From contig OZ059898.1 of NCBI GenBank assembly GCA_964057225.1, forward strand, positions 20,375,267 to 20,439,266: a stretch of 64,000 bases of DNA. The letters are read 5' to 3'. Both the position numbers and the translations under genes were made by a program. Positions within the stretch are counted from its first letter, which is position 1. Each line of letters opens with the position of its first letter. The notes under the pieces are model-generated. The model searched no databases. It had not been told where the DNA came from and was given only the letters and a program-made list of their open reading frames with translations. This DNA is from Auanema rhodensis. Its lineage: Eukaryota > Nematoda > Chromadorea > Rhabditida > Rhabditidae. Positions 1-12,631 of the stretch are shown piece by piece.

Positions 1-38
1 TAATTAGCATAAATTAAAGTTCACGTAAATTTCAAACT

Positions 39-51
39 CATGGTTACCATG
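39..51. other. Central 13 bp dyad of the monomer
   Basis: CATGGT-T-ACCATG is an inverted repeat with 6 bp arms around a single T. It is kept in nearly every monomer of the array, including otherwise diverged ones. Breaks are rare: CATTGTTACC at about 33,651 and 40,163, and TTACAATG at about 50,555. Short dyads are common protein-binding or cruciform-prone sites in satellites, but no binding protein can be named from sequence alone. It does not match the mammalian CENP-B box as I know it. Confidence 0.85.
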
Positions 52-61
52 CACCAATATC

Positions 62-79
62 AATAAAAATTTGTTTTTA
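62..79. other. A/T tract of the monomer
   Basis: An A run passes into a T-rich run, AATAAAAATTTG then TTTTTA, giving one strong A/T tract per 176 bp. Phased A/T tracts bend or stiffen DNA and could help place nucleosomes. Two length-neutral versions alternate in domain A, AAAAATTTG and AAAATTTTG, and are useful as monomer-type markers. Confidence 0.6.
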
Positions 80-130
80 GACTAATATGGACATGGGGAA
101 TCTATATTTGAAAAACGCATCTCTTTATCT

Positions 131-140
131 TTCACGTGAA
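131..140. other. TTCACGTGAA palindrome with CACGTG core
   Basis: This is a perfect 10 bp palindrome with a G-box/E-box type CACGTG core, the site class bound by bHLH and bZIP factors. It occurs once per monomer in most units. In domain B a large minority of monomers carry CAAGTG instead, and some domain A monomers carry CACGCG, both of which destroy the palindrome. Binding or function is not shown. Confidence 0.75.
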
Positions 141-164
141 GCGAGTTACATACCAAGTGCACAT

Positions 165-170
165 CACGTG
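165..170. other. Second CACGTG site of the monomer
   Basis: A second CACGTG lies 32 bp downstream of the first, next to GTGCAC (158-163). It is much more stable across the array than the first site. The exceptions seen are a few ATCAAGTG (for example about 2,277, 11,085, 12,482 and 51,555), ATCCCGTG (about 5,443, 6,675 and 8,787) and one CACGGG (about 49,971). Confidence 0.75.
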
Positions 171-1056
171 TACATTTAATTAGCATAAATCAAAGTTCAC
201 GTAAATTTCAAACTCATGGTTACCATGCACCAATATCAATAAAAATTTGTTTTTAGACTAATATGGACATGGGGAATCTATATTTGAAAAACGCATCTCT
301 TTATTTTTCACGTGAAGCGAGTTACATACCAAGTGCACATCACGTGTACATTTAATTAGCATAAATTAAAGTTCACGTAAATTTCAAACTCATGGTTACC
401 ATGCACCAATATCAATAAAAATTTGTTTTTAGACTAATATGTACATGGAGAATCTAATTTTAAAAACCGCATCTCTTTATCTTTCACGTGAAGCGAGTTA
501 CATACCAAGTGCACATCACGTGTACATTTAATTAGCATAAATTAAAGTTCACGTAAATTTCAAAGTCATGGTTACCATGCACCAATATCAATAAAATTTT
601 GTTTTTAGACTAATATGGACATGGGGAATCTAATTTTGAAAACCGCATCTCTTTATCTTTCACGTGAAGCGAGTTACATACCGAGTGCACATCACGTGTA
701 CATTTAATTAGCATAAATTAAAGTTCACGTAAATTTCAAACTCATGGTTACCATGCACCAATATCAATAAAAATTTGTTTTTAGACTAATATGGACATGG
801 AGAATCTAATTTTGAAAACCGCATCTCTTTATCTTTCACGTGAAGCGAGTTACATACCAAGTGCACATCACGTGTACATTTAATTAGCATAAATTAAAGT
901 TCACGTAAATTTCAAACTCATGGTTACCATGCACCAATATCAATAAAAATTTGTTTTTAGACTAATATGGACATGGGGAATCTATATTTGAAAAACGCAT
1001 CTCTTTATCTTTCACGTGAAGCGAGTTACATACCAAGTGCACATCACGTGTACATT

Positions 1057-4000
1057 TAATTAGCATAAATCAAAGTTCACGTAAATTTCAAAGTCATGGT
1101 TACCATGCACCAATATCAATAAAATTTTGTTTTTAGACTAATATGGACATGGGGAATCTAATTTTGAAAACCGCATCTCTTTATTTTTCACGTGAAGCGA
1201 GTTACATACCAAGTGCACATCACGTGTACATTTAATTAGCATAAATTAAAGTTCACGTAAATTTCAAACTCATGGTTACCATGCACCAATATCAATAAAA
1301 ATTTGTTTTTAGACTAATATGTACATGGAGAATCTAATTTTAAAAACCGCATCTCTTTATCTTTCACGTGAAGCGAGTTACATACCAAGTGCACATCACG
1401 TGTACATTTAATTAGCATAAATTAAAGTTCACGTAAATTTCAAAGTCATGGTTACCATGCACCAATATCAATAAAATTTTGTTTTTAGACTAATATGGAC
1501 ATGGGGAATCTAATTTTGAAAACCGCATCTCTTTATCTTTCACGTGAAGCGAGTTACATACCAAGTGCACATCACGTGTACATTTAATTAGCATAAATTA
1601 AAGTTCACGTAAATTTCAAACTCATGGTTACCATGCACCAATATCAATAAAAATTTGTTTTTAGACTAATATGGACATGGAGAATCTAATTTTGAAAACC
1701 GCATCTCTTTATCTTTCACGTGAAGCGAGTTACATACCAAGTGCACATCACGTGTACATTTAATTAGCATAAATTAAAGTTCACGTAAATTTCAAACTCA
1801 TGGTTACCATGCACCAATATCAATAAAAATTTGTTTTTAGAGTAATATGGACATGGAGAATCTATTTTTAAAAACCGCATCTCTTTATCTTTCACGTGAA
1901 GCGAGTTACATACCAAGTGCACATCACGTGTACATTTAATTAGCATAAATTAAAGTTCACGTAAATTTCAAACTCATGGTTACCATGCACCAATATCAAT
2001 AAAAATTTGTTTTTAGACTAATATGGACATGGAGAATCTAATTTTGAAAACCGCATCTCTTTATCTTTCACGTGAAGCGAGTTACATACCAAGTGCACAT
2101 CACGTGTACATTTAATTAGCATAAATTAAAGTTCACGTAAATTTCAAACTCATGGTTACCATGCACCAATATCAATGAAAATTTGTTTTTAGACTAATAT
2201 GGACATGGGGAATCTAATTTTGAAAACCGCATCTCTTTATCTTCCACGTGAAGCGAGTTACATACCAAGTGCACATCAAGTGTACATTTAATTAGCATAA
2301 ATTAAAGTTCACGTAAATTTCAAACTCATGGTTACCATGCACCAATATCAATACAATTTTGTTTTTAGACTAATATGGACATGGGGAATCGAATTTTGAA
2401 AACCGCATCTCTTTATCTTTCACGTGAGGCGAGTTACATACCAAGTGCACATCACGTGTACATTTAATTAGCATAAGTTAAAGTTCACGTAAAATTCAAA
2501 GTCATGGTTACCATGCACCAATATCAATAAAAATTTGTTTTTAGACTAATATGGACATGGGGAATCTAATTTTGAAAACCGCATCTCTTTATCTTTCACG
2601 TGAAGCGAGTTACATACCAAGTGCACATCACGTGTACATTTAATTAGCATAAATTAAAGTTCACTTAAATTTCAAAGTCATGGTTACCATGCACCAATAT
2701 CAATAAAAATTTGTTTTTAGACTAATATGGACATGGGGAATCTAATTTTGAAAACCGCATCTCTTTATCTTTCACGTGAAGCGAGTTACATACCAAGTGC
2801 ACATCACGTGTACATTTAATTAGCATAAATTAAAGTTCACTTAAATTTGAAAGTCATGGTTACCATGCACCAATATCAATAAAATTTTGTTTTTAGACTA
2901 ATATGGACATGGGGAATCTAATTTTGAAAACCGCATCTCTTTATCTTTCACGTGAAGCGAGTTACATACCAAGTGCACATCACGTGTACATTTAATTAGC
3001 ATAAATTAAAGTTCACGTAAATTTCAAACTCATGGTTACCATGCACCAATATCAATGAAAATTTGTTTTTAGACTAATATGGACATGGGGAATCTAATTT
3101 TGAAAACCGCATCTCTTTATCTTTCACGTGAAGCGAGTTACATACCAAGTGCACATCACGTGTACATTTAATTAGCATAAATCAAAGTTCACGTAAATTT
3201 CAAAGTCATGGTTACCATGCACCAATATCAATAAAATTTTGTTTTTGGACTAATATGGACATGGGGAATCTAATTTTGAAAACCGCATCTCTTTATTTTT
3301 CACGTGAAGCGAGTTACATACCAAGTGCACATCACGTGTACATTTAATTAGCATAAATTAAAGTTCACGTAAATTTCAAACTCATGGTTACCATGCACCA
3401 ATATCAATAAAAATTTGTTTTTAGACTAATATGTACATGGAGAATCTAATTTTGAAAACCGCATCTCTTTATCTTTCACGTGAAGCGAGTTACATACCAA
3501 GTGCACATCACGTGTACATTTAATTAGCATAAATTAAAGTTCACGTAAATTTCAAAGTCATGGTTACCATGCACCAATATCAATAAAATTTTGTTTTTAG
3601 ACTAATATGGACATGGGGAATCTAATTTTGAAAACCGCATCTCTTTATCTTTCACGTGAAGCGAGTTACATACCAAGTGCACATCACGTGTACATTTAAT
3701 TAGCATAAATTAAAGTTCACGTAAATTTCAAACTCATGGTTACCATGCACCAATATCAATAAAAATTTGTTTTTAGACTAATATGGACATGGAGAATCTA
3801 ATTTTGAAAACCGCATCTCTTTATCTTTCACGTGAAGCGAGTTACATACCAAGTGCACATCACGTGTACATTTAATTAGCATAAATTAAAGTTCACGTAA
3901 ATTTCAAACTCATGGTTACCATGCACCAATATCAATAAAAATTTGTTTTTAGAGTAATATGGACATGGAGAATCTATTTTTAAAAACCGCATCTCTTTAT

Positions 4001-4058
4001 CTTTCACGTGAAGCGAGTTACATACCAAGTGCACATCACGTGTACATTTAATTAGCAT
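1057..4058. repeat. Twelve-monomer spaced repeat, 2,112 bp offset
   Basis: The run of monomers at 1057-1936 (AATCAAAG, GTACATGGAG, AAAATTTTG, GGAGAATC, then the AGAGTAAT type) is repeated in the same order at 3169-4048, a shift of exactly 12 monomers. A few substitutions separate the copies, for example TTTTTGGAC near 3,245. The intervening monomers (about 2.1-2.9 kb) carry many private changes. Confidence 0.7.
2113..2640. repeat. Divergent monomers in domain A
   Basis: These three monomers carry changes not shared with close neighbours: AATGAAAATTTG, CTTCCACGTG and ATCAAGTG in the first; AATACAATTTTG, ATCGAATTTTG and GTGAGGCGAG in the second; AAGTTAAAG and AAAATTC in the third. They look like units that escaped recent homogenisation. 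Some of these changes reappear in later subtypes (TTCCACGTG near 10.5 kb and AAGTTAAAG in domain B). Confidence 0.6.
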
Positions 4059-4576
4059 AAATTAAAGTTCACGTAAATTTCAAACTCATGGTTACCATGC
4101 ACCAATATCAATAAAATTTTGTTTTTAGACTAATATGTACATGGAGAATCTAATTTTAAAAACCGCATCTCTTTATCTTTCACGTGAAGCGAGTTACATA
4201 CCAAGTGCACATCACGTGTACATTTAATTAGCATAAATTAAAGTTCACGTAAATTTCAAAGTCATGGTTACCATGCACCAATATCAATAAAATTTTGTTT
4301 TTAGACTAATATGGACATGGGGAATCTAATTTTGAAAACCGCATCTCTTTATCTTTCACGTGAAGCGAGTTACATACCAAGTGCACATCACGTGTACATT
4401 TAATTAGCATAAATTAAAGTTCACGTAAATTTCAAACTCATGGTTACCATGCACCAATATCAATAAAAATTTGTTTTTAGACTAATATGGACATGGAGAA
4501 TCTAATTTTGAAAACCGCATCTCTTTATCTTTCACGTGAAACGAGTTACATACCAAGTGCACATCACGTGTACATT

Positions 4577-4938
4577 TAATTAGCATAAATTAAAGTTCAC
4601 GTAAATTTCAAACTCATGGTTACCATGCACCAATATCAATAAAAATTTGTTTTTAGAGTAATATGGACATGGAGAATCTATTTTTAAAAACCGCATCTCT
4701 TTATCTTTCACGTGAAGCGAGTTACATACCAAGTGCACATCACGTGTACATTTAATTAGCATAAATTAAAGTTCACGTAAATTTCAAACTCATGGTTACC
4801 ATGCACCAATATCAATAAAATTTTGTTTTTAGAGTAATATGGACATGGAGAATCTATTTTTAAAAACCGCATCTCTTTATCTTTCACGTGAAGCGAGTTA
4901 CATACCAAGTGCACATCACGTGTACATTTAATTAGCAT
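4577..4938. repeat. Adjacent pair of AGAGTAAT-type monomers
   Basis: Two neighbouring monomers carry AGAGTAAT instead of AGACTAAT together with TCTATTTTTAAAAACC. The same type occurs singly at 1761, 3873, 6337 and 8449. The C to G change removes an in-frame TAG on the minus strand, which leaves a 60-codon open frame running 7 bp into the next monomer. The second of the pair has AAAATTTTG, changing one residue. This is a chance reading frame in a satellite variant and is not called as a gene. Confidence 0.8.
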
Positions 4939-5918
4939 AAATTAAAGTTCACGTAAATTTCAAACTCATGGTTACCATGCACCAATATCAATAAAATTTT
5001 GTTTTTAGACTAATATGTACATGGAGAATCTAATTTTAAAAACCGCATCTCTTTATCTTTCACGTGAAGCGAGTTACATACCAAGTGCACATCACGTGTA
5101 CATTTAATTAGCATAAATTAAAGTTCACGTAAATTTCAAAGTCATGGTTACCATGCACCAATATCAATAAAATTTTGTTTTTAGACTAATATGGACATGG
5201 GGAATCTAATTTTGAAAACCGCATCTCTTTATCTTTCACGTGAAGCGAGTTACATACCAAGTGCACATCACGTGTACATTTAATTAGCATAAATTAAAGT
5301 TCACTTAAATTTGAAAGTCATGGTTACCATGCACCAATATCAATAAAATTTTGTTTTTAGACTAATATGGACATGGGGAATCTAATTTTGAAAACCGCAT
5401 CTCTTTATCTTTCACGTGAAGCGAGTTACATACCAAGTGCACATCCCGTGTACATTTAATTAGCATAAATTAAAGTTCACGTAAATTTCAAACTCATGGT
5501 TACCATGCACCAATATCAATAAAAATTTGTTTTTAGACTAATATGGACATGGGGAATCTATATTTGAAAAACGCATCTCTTTATCTTTCACGTGAAGCGA
5601 GTTACATACCAAGTGCACATCACGTGTACATTTAATTAGCATAAATCAAAGTTCACGTAAATTTCAAAGTCATGGTTACCATGCACCAATATCAATAAAA
5701 TTTTGTTTTTAGACTAATATGGACATGGGGAATCTAATTTTGAAAACCGAATCTCTTTATTTTTCACGTGAAGCGAGTTACATACCAAGTGCACATCACG
5801 TGTACATTTAATTAGCATAAATTAAAGTTCACGTAAATTTCAAACTCATGGTTACCATGCACCAATATCAATAAAAATTTGTTTTTAGACTAATATGTAC
5901 ATGGAGAATCTAATTTTA

Positions 5919-8900
5919 AAAACCGCATCTCTTTATCTTTCACGTGAAGCGAGTTACATACCAAGTGCACATCACGTGTACATTTAATTAGCATAAATTA
6001 AAGTTCACGTAAATTTCAAAGTCATGGTTACCATGCACCAATATCAATAAAATTTTGTTTTTAGACTAATATGGACATGGGGAATCTAATTTTGAAAACC
6101 GCATCTCTTTATCTTTCACGTGAAGCGAGTTACATACCAAGTGCACATCACGTGTACATTTAATTAGCATAAATTAAAGTTCACGTAAATTTCAAACTCA
6201 TGGTTACCATGCACCAATATCAATAAAAATTTGTTTTTAGACTAATATGGACATGGAGAATCTAATTTTGAAAACCGCATCTCTTAATCTTTCACGTGAA
6301 GCGAGTTACATACCAAGTGCACATCACGTGTACATTTAATTAGCATAAATTAAAGTTCACGTAAATTTCAAACTCATGGTTACCATGCACCAATATCAAT
6401 AAAAATTTGTTTTTAGAGTAATATGGACATGGAGAATCTATTTTTAAAAACCGCATCTCTTTATCTTTCACGTGAAGCGAGTTACATACCAAGTGCACAT
6501 CACGTGTACATTTAATTAGCATAAATTAAAATTCACGTAAATTTCAAACTCATGGTTACCATGCACCAATATCAATAAAATTTTGTTTTTAGACTAATAT
6601 GGACATGGGGAATCTAATTTTGAAAACCGCATCTCTTTATCTTTCACGTGAAGCGAGTTACATACCAAGTGCACATCCCGTGTACATTTAATTAGCATAA
6701 ATTAAAGTTCACGTAAATTTCAAACTCATGGTTACCATGCACCAATATCAATAAAAATTTGTTTTTAGACTAATATGGACATGGGGAATCTATATTTGAA
6801 AAACGCATCTCTTTATCTTTCACGTGAAGCGAGTTACATACCAAGTGCACATCACGTGTACATTTAATTAGCATAAATCAAAGTTCACGTAAATTTCAAA
6901 GTCATGGTTACCATGCACCAATATCAATAAAATTTTGTTTTTAGACTAATATGGACATGGGGAATCTAATTATGAAAACCGCATCTCTTTATCTTTCACG
7001 TGAAGCGAGTTACATACCAAGTGCACATCACGTGTACATTTAATTAGCATAAATTAAAGTTCACGTAAATTTCAAAGTCATGGTTACCATGCACCAATAT
7101 CAATAAAATTTTGTTTTTAGACTAATATGGACATGGGGAATCTAATTTTGAAAACCGCATCTCTTTATTTTTCACGTGAAGCGAGTTACATACCAAGTGC
7201 ACATCACGTGTACATTTAATTAGCATAAATTAAAGTTCACGTAAATTTCAAACTCATGGTTACCATGCACCAATATCAATAAAAATTTGTTTTTAGACTA
7301 ATATGGACATGGAGAATCTAATTTTGAAAACCGCATCTCTTTATCTTTCACGTGAAGCGAGTTACATACCAAGTGCACATCACGTGTACATTTAATTAGC
7401 ATAAATTAAAGTTCACGTAAATTTCAAAGTCATGGTTACCATGCACCAATATCAATAAAATTTTGTTTTTAGACTAATATGGACATGGGGAATCTAATTT
7501 TGAAAACCGCATCTCTTTATCTTTCACGTGAAGCGAGTTACATACCAAGTGCACATCACGTGTACATTTAATTAGCATAAATCAAAGTTCACGTAAATTT
7601 CAAAGTCATGGTTACCATGCACCAATATCAATAAAATTTTGTTTTTAGACTAATATGGACATGGGGAATCTAATTATGAAAACCGCATCTCTTTATCTTT
7701 CACGTGAAGCGAGTTACATACCAAGTGCACATCACGTGTACATTTAATTAGCATAAATTAAAGTTCACGTAAATTTCAAAGTCATGGTTACCATGCACCA
7801 ATATCAATAAAATTTTGTTTTTAGACTAATATGGACATGGGGAATCTAATTTTGAAAACCGCATCTCTTTATTTTTCACGTGAAGCGAGTTACATACCAA
7901 GTGCACATCACGTGTACATTTAATTAGCATAAATTAAAGTTCACGTAAATTTCAAACTCATGGTTACCATGCACCAATATCAATAAAAATTTGTTTTTAG
8001 ACTAATATGGACATGGAGAATCTAATTTTGAAAACCGCATCTCTTTATCTTTCACGTGAAGCGAGTTACATACCAAGTGCACATCACGTGTACATTTAAT
8101 TAGCATAAATTAAAGTTCACGTAAATTTCAAAGTCATGGTTACCATGCACCAATATCAATAAAATTTTGTTTTTAGACTAATATGGACATGGGGAATCTA
8201 ATTTTGAAAACCGCATCTCTTTATCTTTCACGTGAAGCGAGTTACATACCAAGTGCACATCACGTGTACATTTAATTAGCATAAATTAAAGTTCACGTAA
8301 ATTTCAAACTCATGGTTACCATGCACCAATATCAATAAAAATTTGTTTTTAGACTAATATGGACATGGAGAATCTAATTTTGAAAACCGCATCTCTTTAT
8401 CTTTCACGTGAAGCGAGTTACATACCAAGTGCACATCACGTGTACATTTAATTAGCATAAATTAAAGTTCACGTAAATTTCAAACTCATGGTTACCATGC
8501 ACCAATATCAATAAAAATTTGTTTTTAGAGTAATATGGACATGGAGAATCTATTTTTAAAAACCGCATCTCTTTATCTTTCACGTGAAGCGAGTTACATA
8601 CCAAGTGCACATCACGTGTACATTTAATTAGCATAAATTAAAGTTCACGTAAATTTCAAACTCATGGTTACCATGCACCAATATCAATAAAATTTTGTTT
8701 TTAGACTAATATGGACATGGGGAATCTAATTTTGAAAACCGCATCTCTTTATCTTTCACGTGAAGCGAGTTACATACCAAGTGCACATCCCGTGTACATT
8801 TAATTAGCATAAATTAAAGTTCACGTAAATTTCAAACTCATGGTTACCATGCACCAATATCAATAAAAATTTGTTTTTAGACTAATATGGACATGGGGAA

Positions 8901-9417
8901 TCTATATTTGAAAAACGCATCTCTTTATCTTTCACGTGAAGCGAGTTACATACCAAGTGCACATCACGTGTACATTTAATTAGCATAAATCAAAGTTCAC
9001 GTAAATTTCAAAGTCATGGTTACCATGCACCAATATCAATAAAATTTTGTTTTTAGACTAATATGGACATGGGGAATCTAATTATGAAAACCGCATCTCT
9101 TTATCTTTCACGTGAAGCGAGTTACATACCAAGTGCACATCACGTGTACATTTAATTAGCATAAATTAAAGTTCACGTAAATTTCAAAGTCATGGTTACC
9201 ATGCACCAATATCAATAAAATTTTGTTTTTAGACTAATATGGACATGGGGAATCTAATTTTGAAAACCGCATCTCTTTATTTTTCACGTGAAGCGAGTTA
9301 CATACCAAGTGCACATCACGTGTACATTTAATTAGCATAAATTAAAGTTCACGTAAATTTCAAACTCATGGTTACCATGCACCAATATCAATAAAAATTT
9401 GTTTTTAGACTAATATG
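5919..9417. repeat. Twelve-monomer spaced duplication in domain A
   Basis: The segment 5,919-7,305 matches 8,031-9,417 at an offset of 2,112 bp (12 monomers). The shared order of markers is AAAATTTTG, GGAGAATC, AGAGTAAT, ATCCCGTG, CTATATTTG, AATTATG and TATTTTTCACG. Two differences were seen by eye: CTCTTAATC near 6,286 and AAAATTCACG near 6,531, both in the first copy. The ATCCCGTG change also occurs near 5,443, seven monomers before the 6,675 copy. Confidence 0.8.
6804..8286. repeat. Four-monomer tandem duplication (704 bp)
   Basis: The segment 6,804-7,582 matches 7,508-8,286 at an offset of 704 bp, so two copies abut. The shared marker is AATTATG at about 6,968 and 7,672. The duplication lies inside the larger twelve-monomer pattern and therefore postdates part of it. 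No difference was seen between the copies. Confidence 0.8.
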
Positions 9418-10384
9418 TACATGGAGAATCTAATTTTAAAAACCGCATCTCTTTATTTTTCACGTGAAGCGAGTTACATACCAAGTGCACATCACGTGTA
9501 CATTTAATTAGCATAAATTAAAGTTCACGTAAATTTCAAACTCATGGTTACCATGCACCAATATCAATAAAAATTTGTTTTTAGACTAATATGTACATGG
9601 AGAATCTAATTTTAAAAACCGCATCTCTTTATCTTTCACGTGAAGCGAGTTACATACCAAGTGCACATCACGTGTACATTTAATTAGCATAAATTAAAGT
9701 TCACGTAAATTTCAAACTCATGGTTACCATGCACCAATATCAATAAAAATTTGTTTTTAGACTAATATGGACATGGAGAATCTAATTTTGAAAACCGCAT
9801 CTCTTTATCTTTCACGTGAAGCGAGTTACATACCAAGTGCACATCACGTGTACATTTAATTAGCATAAATTAAAGTTCACGTAAATTTCAAACTCATGGT
9901 TACCATGCACCAATATCAATAAAAATTTGTTTTTAGACTAATATGGACATGGAGAATCTATTTTTAAAAACCGCATCTCTTTATCTTTCACGTGAAGCGA
10001 GTTACATACCAAGTGCACATCACGTGTACATTTAATTAGCATAAATTAAAGTTCACGTAAATTTCAAAGTCATGGTTACCATGCACCAATATCAATAATA
10101 TTTTGTTTTTAGACTAATATGGACATTAGGAATCTAATTTTGAAAACCGCATCTCTTTATCTTTCACGTGAAGCGAGTTACATACCAAGTGCACATCACG
10201 TGTACTTTTAATTAGCATAAATTAAAGTTCACGTAAATTTCAAACTCATGGTTACCATGCACCAATATCAATAAAAATTTGTTTTTAGACTAATATGGAC
10301 ATGGAGAATCTAATTTTGAAAACCGCATCTCTTTATCTTTCACGTGAAGCGAGTTACATACCAAGTGCACATCACGTGTACTTT

Positions 10385-10559
10385 TAATTAGCATAAATTA
10401 AAGTTCACGTAAATTTCAAACTCATGGTTACCATGCACCAATATCAATAAAAATTTGTTTTTAGACTAATATGGACATGGGGAATCTAATTTTGAAAACC
10501 GCATCTCTTATCTTCCACGTGAAGCGAGTTACATACCAAGTGCACATCACGTGTACATT
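10385..10559. repeat. 175 bp monomer, 1-bp deletion, copy 1
   Basis: CTCTTTATC is shortened to CTCTTATC by loss of one T, making this unit 175 bp and shifting the array phase. The deletion is linked to CTTCCACGTG in place of CTTTCACGTG. The next monomer is the AATGAATATTTG/CACGCG subtype, followed by one starting with AAAGTAAAG. The linked substitution argues against a homopolymer sequencing error. Confidence 0.85.
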
Positions 10560-11439
10560 TAATTAGCATAAATTAAAGTTCACGTAATTTTCAAAGTCAT
10601 GGTTACCATGAACCAATATCAATGAATATTTGTTTTTAGACTAATATGGACATGGGGAATCTAATTTTGAAAACCGCATCTATTTATCTTTCACGCGAAG
10701 CGAGTTACATACCAAGTGCACATCACGTGTACATTTAATTAGCATAAAGTAAAGTTCACGTAAATTTCAAACTCATGGTTACCATGCACCAATATCAATA
10801 AAAATTTGTTTTTAGACTAATATGGACATGGAGAATCTAATTTTGAAAACCGCATCTCTTTATCTTTCACGTGAAGCGAGTTACATACCAAGTGCACATC
10901 ACGTGTACATTTAATTAGCATAAATTAAAGTTCACGTAAATTTCAAACTCATGGTTACCATGCACCAATATCAATAAAAATTTGTTTTTAGACTAATATG
11001 GACATGGGGAATCTAATTTTGAAAACCGCATCTCTTTATCTTCCACGTGAAGCGAGTTACATACCAAGTGCACATCAAGTGTACATTTAATTAGCATAAA
11101 TTAAAGTTCACGTAATTTTCAAAGTCATGGTTACCATGAACCAATATCAATGAATATTTGTTTTTAGACTAATATGGACATGGAGAATCTAATTTTGAAA
11201 ACCGCATCTATTTATCTTTCACGTGAAGCGAGTTACATACCAAGTGCACATCACGTGTACATTTAATTAGCATAAAGTAAAGTTCACGTAAATTTCAAAG
11301 TCATGGTTACCATGCACCAATATCAATAAAAATTTGTTTATAGACTAATATGGACATGGAGAATCTAATTTTGAAAACCGCATCTCTTTATCTTTCACGT
11401 GAAGCGAGTTACATACCAAGTGCACATCACGTGTACATT

Positions 11440-12142
11440 TAATTAGCATAAATTAAAGTTCACGTAAATTTCAAACTCATGGTTACCATGCACCATTATC
11501 AATAAAAATTTGTTTTTAGACTAATATGGACATGGAGAATCTATTTTTAAAAACCGCATCTCTTTATCTTTCACGTGAAGCGAGTTACATACCAAGTGCA
11601 CATCACGTGTACATTTAATTAGCATAAATTAAAGTTCACGTAAATTTCAAACTCATGGTTACCATGCACCAATATCAATAAAAATTTGTTTTTAGACTAA
11701 TATGGACATGGGGAATCTAATTTTGAAAACCGCATCTCTTATCTTCCACGTGAAGCGAGTTACATACCAAGTGCACATCACGTGTACATTTAATTAGCAT
11801 AAATTAAAGTTCACGTAATTTTCAAAGTCATGGTTACCATGAACCAATATCAATGAATATTTGTTTTTAGACTAATATGGACATGGGGAATCTAATTTTG
11901 AAAACCGCATCTATTTATCTTTTACGCGAAGCGAGTTACATACCAAGTGCACATCACGTGTACATTTAATTAGCATAAAGTAAAGTTCACGTAAATTTCA
12001 AACTCATGGTTACCATGCACCAATATCAATAAAAATTTGTTTTTAGACTAATATGGACATGGGGAATCTAATTTTGAAAAACGCATCTCTTTATCTTTCA
12101 CGTGAAGCGAGTTACATACCAAGTGCACATCACGTGTACATT
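11440..12142. repeat. Four-monomer block with 175 bp unit, copy 2
   Basis: The block contains a monomer with CACCATTATC, the 175 bp deletion monomer (11,616-11,790), an AATGAATATTTG monomer with TTTTACGCG, and an AAAGTAAAG monomer. It corresponds to 14,783-15,485 at an offset of 3,343 bp, which is 19 monomers minus one base. TTTTACGCG is found only in these two copies, so they are the closest relatives among the four deletion-tagged blocks. Confidence 0.82.
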
Positions 12143-12631
12143 TAATTAGCATAAATTAAAGTTCAAGTAATTTTCAAAGTCATGGTTACCATGAACCAAT
12201 ATCAATGAATATTTGTTTTTAGACTAATATGGACATGGGGAATCTAATTTTGAAAACCGCATCTATTTATCTTTCACGCGAAGCGAGTTACATACCAAGT
12301 GCACATCACGTGTACATTTAATTAGCATAAAGTAAAGTTCACGTAAATTTCAAACTCATGGTTACCATGCACCAATATCAATAAAAATTTGTTTTTAGAC
12401 TAATATGGACATGGGGAATCTAATTTTGAAAACCGCATCTCTTTATCTTCCACGTGAAGCGAGTTACATACCAAGTGCACATCAAGTGTACATTTAATTA
12501 GCATAAATTAAAGTTCAAGTAATTTTCAAAGTCATGGTTACCATGAACCAATATCAATGAATATTTGTTTTTAGACTAATATGGACATGGGGAATCTAAT
12601 TTTGAAAACCGCATCTATTTATCTTTCACGC

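Larger units (their letters stand above)
1..176. repeat. Representative domain A monomer
   Basis: This first complete unit serves as the reference for positions. In order it holds a TAATTA start, TTCACGTAAATTTC, the dyad CATGGTTACCATG (39-51), GCACC, an A/T tract (about 62-79), ATGGACATGGGGAATC, ACGCATCTC, the palindrome TTCACGTGAA (131-140), GCGAGTTACATACCAAG, GTGCAC (158-163) and a second CACGTG (165-170). The phase origin is arbitrary. Because 176 is not a multiple of three, no reading frame can run through successive monomers unchanged. Confidence 0.97.
1..1760. repeat. Two five-monomer units, 880 bp offset
   Basis: Monomers 1-5 and 6-10 follow the same order of variants: CTATATTTG, then AATCAAAG, then the GTACATGGAG type, then AAAATTTTG, then GGAGAATC. 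The second pair differs: 177-352 is AACTCATGG with CTATATTTG, while 1057-1232 is AAGTCATGG with CTAATTTTG. TACCGAG near 680 is a private change in the first copy. The pattern indicates a five-monomer duplication followed by conversion of one monomer. Confidence 0.75.

Noticed and set aside
62-67. AATAAA as a polyadenylation signal
   Set aside because: It recurs in nearly every monomer as part of the A/T tract and has no transcription unit around it.
1-176. CENP-B box in the monomer
   Set aside because: I looked for the TTCG...CGGGA type motif on both strands and did not find it. The CATGGTTACCATG dyad is unrelated in sequence.
1764-1946. 60-codon open reading frame on the minus strand, repeated at 3876, 4580, 4756, 6340 and 8452
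   Set aside because: It exists only because one monomer subtype has AGAGTAAT, which removes a minus-strand TAG. It runs exactly one monomer plus 7 bp, and the 176 bp length breaks the frame in the next unit. There is no sign of coding selection, so it is a chance frame in satellite DNA.
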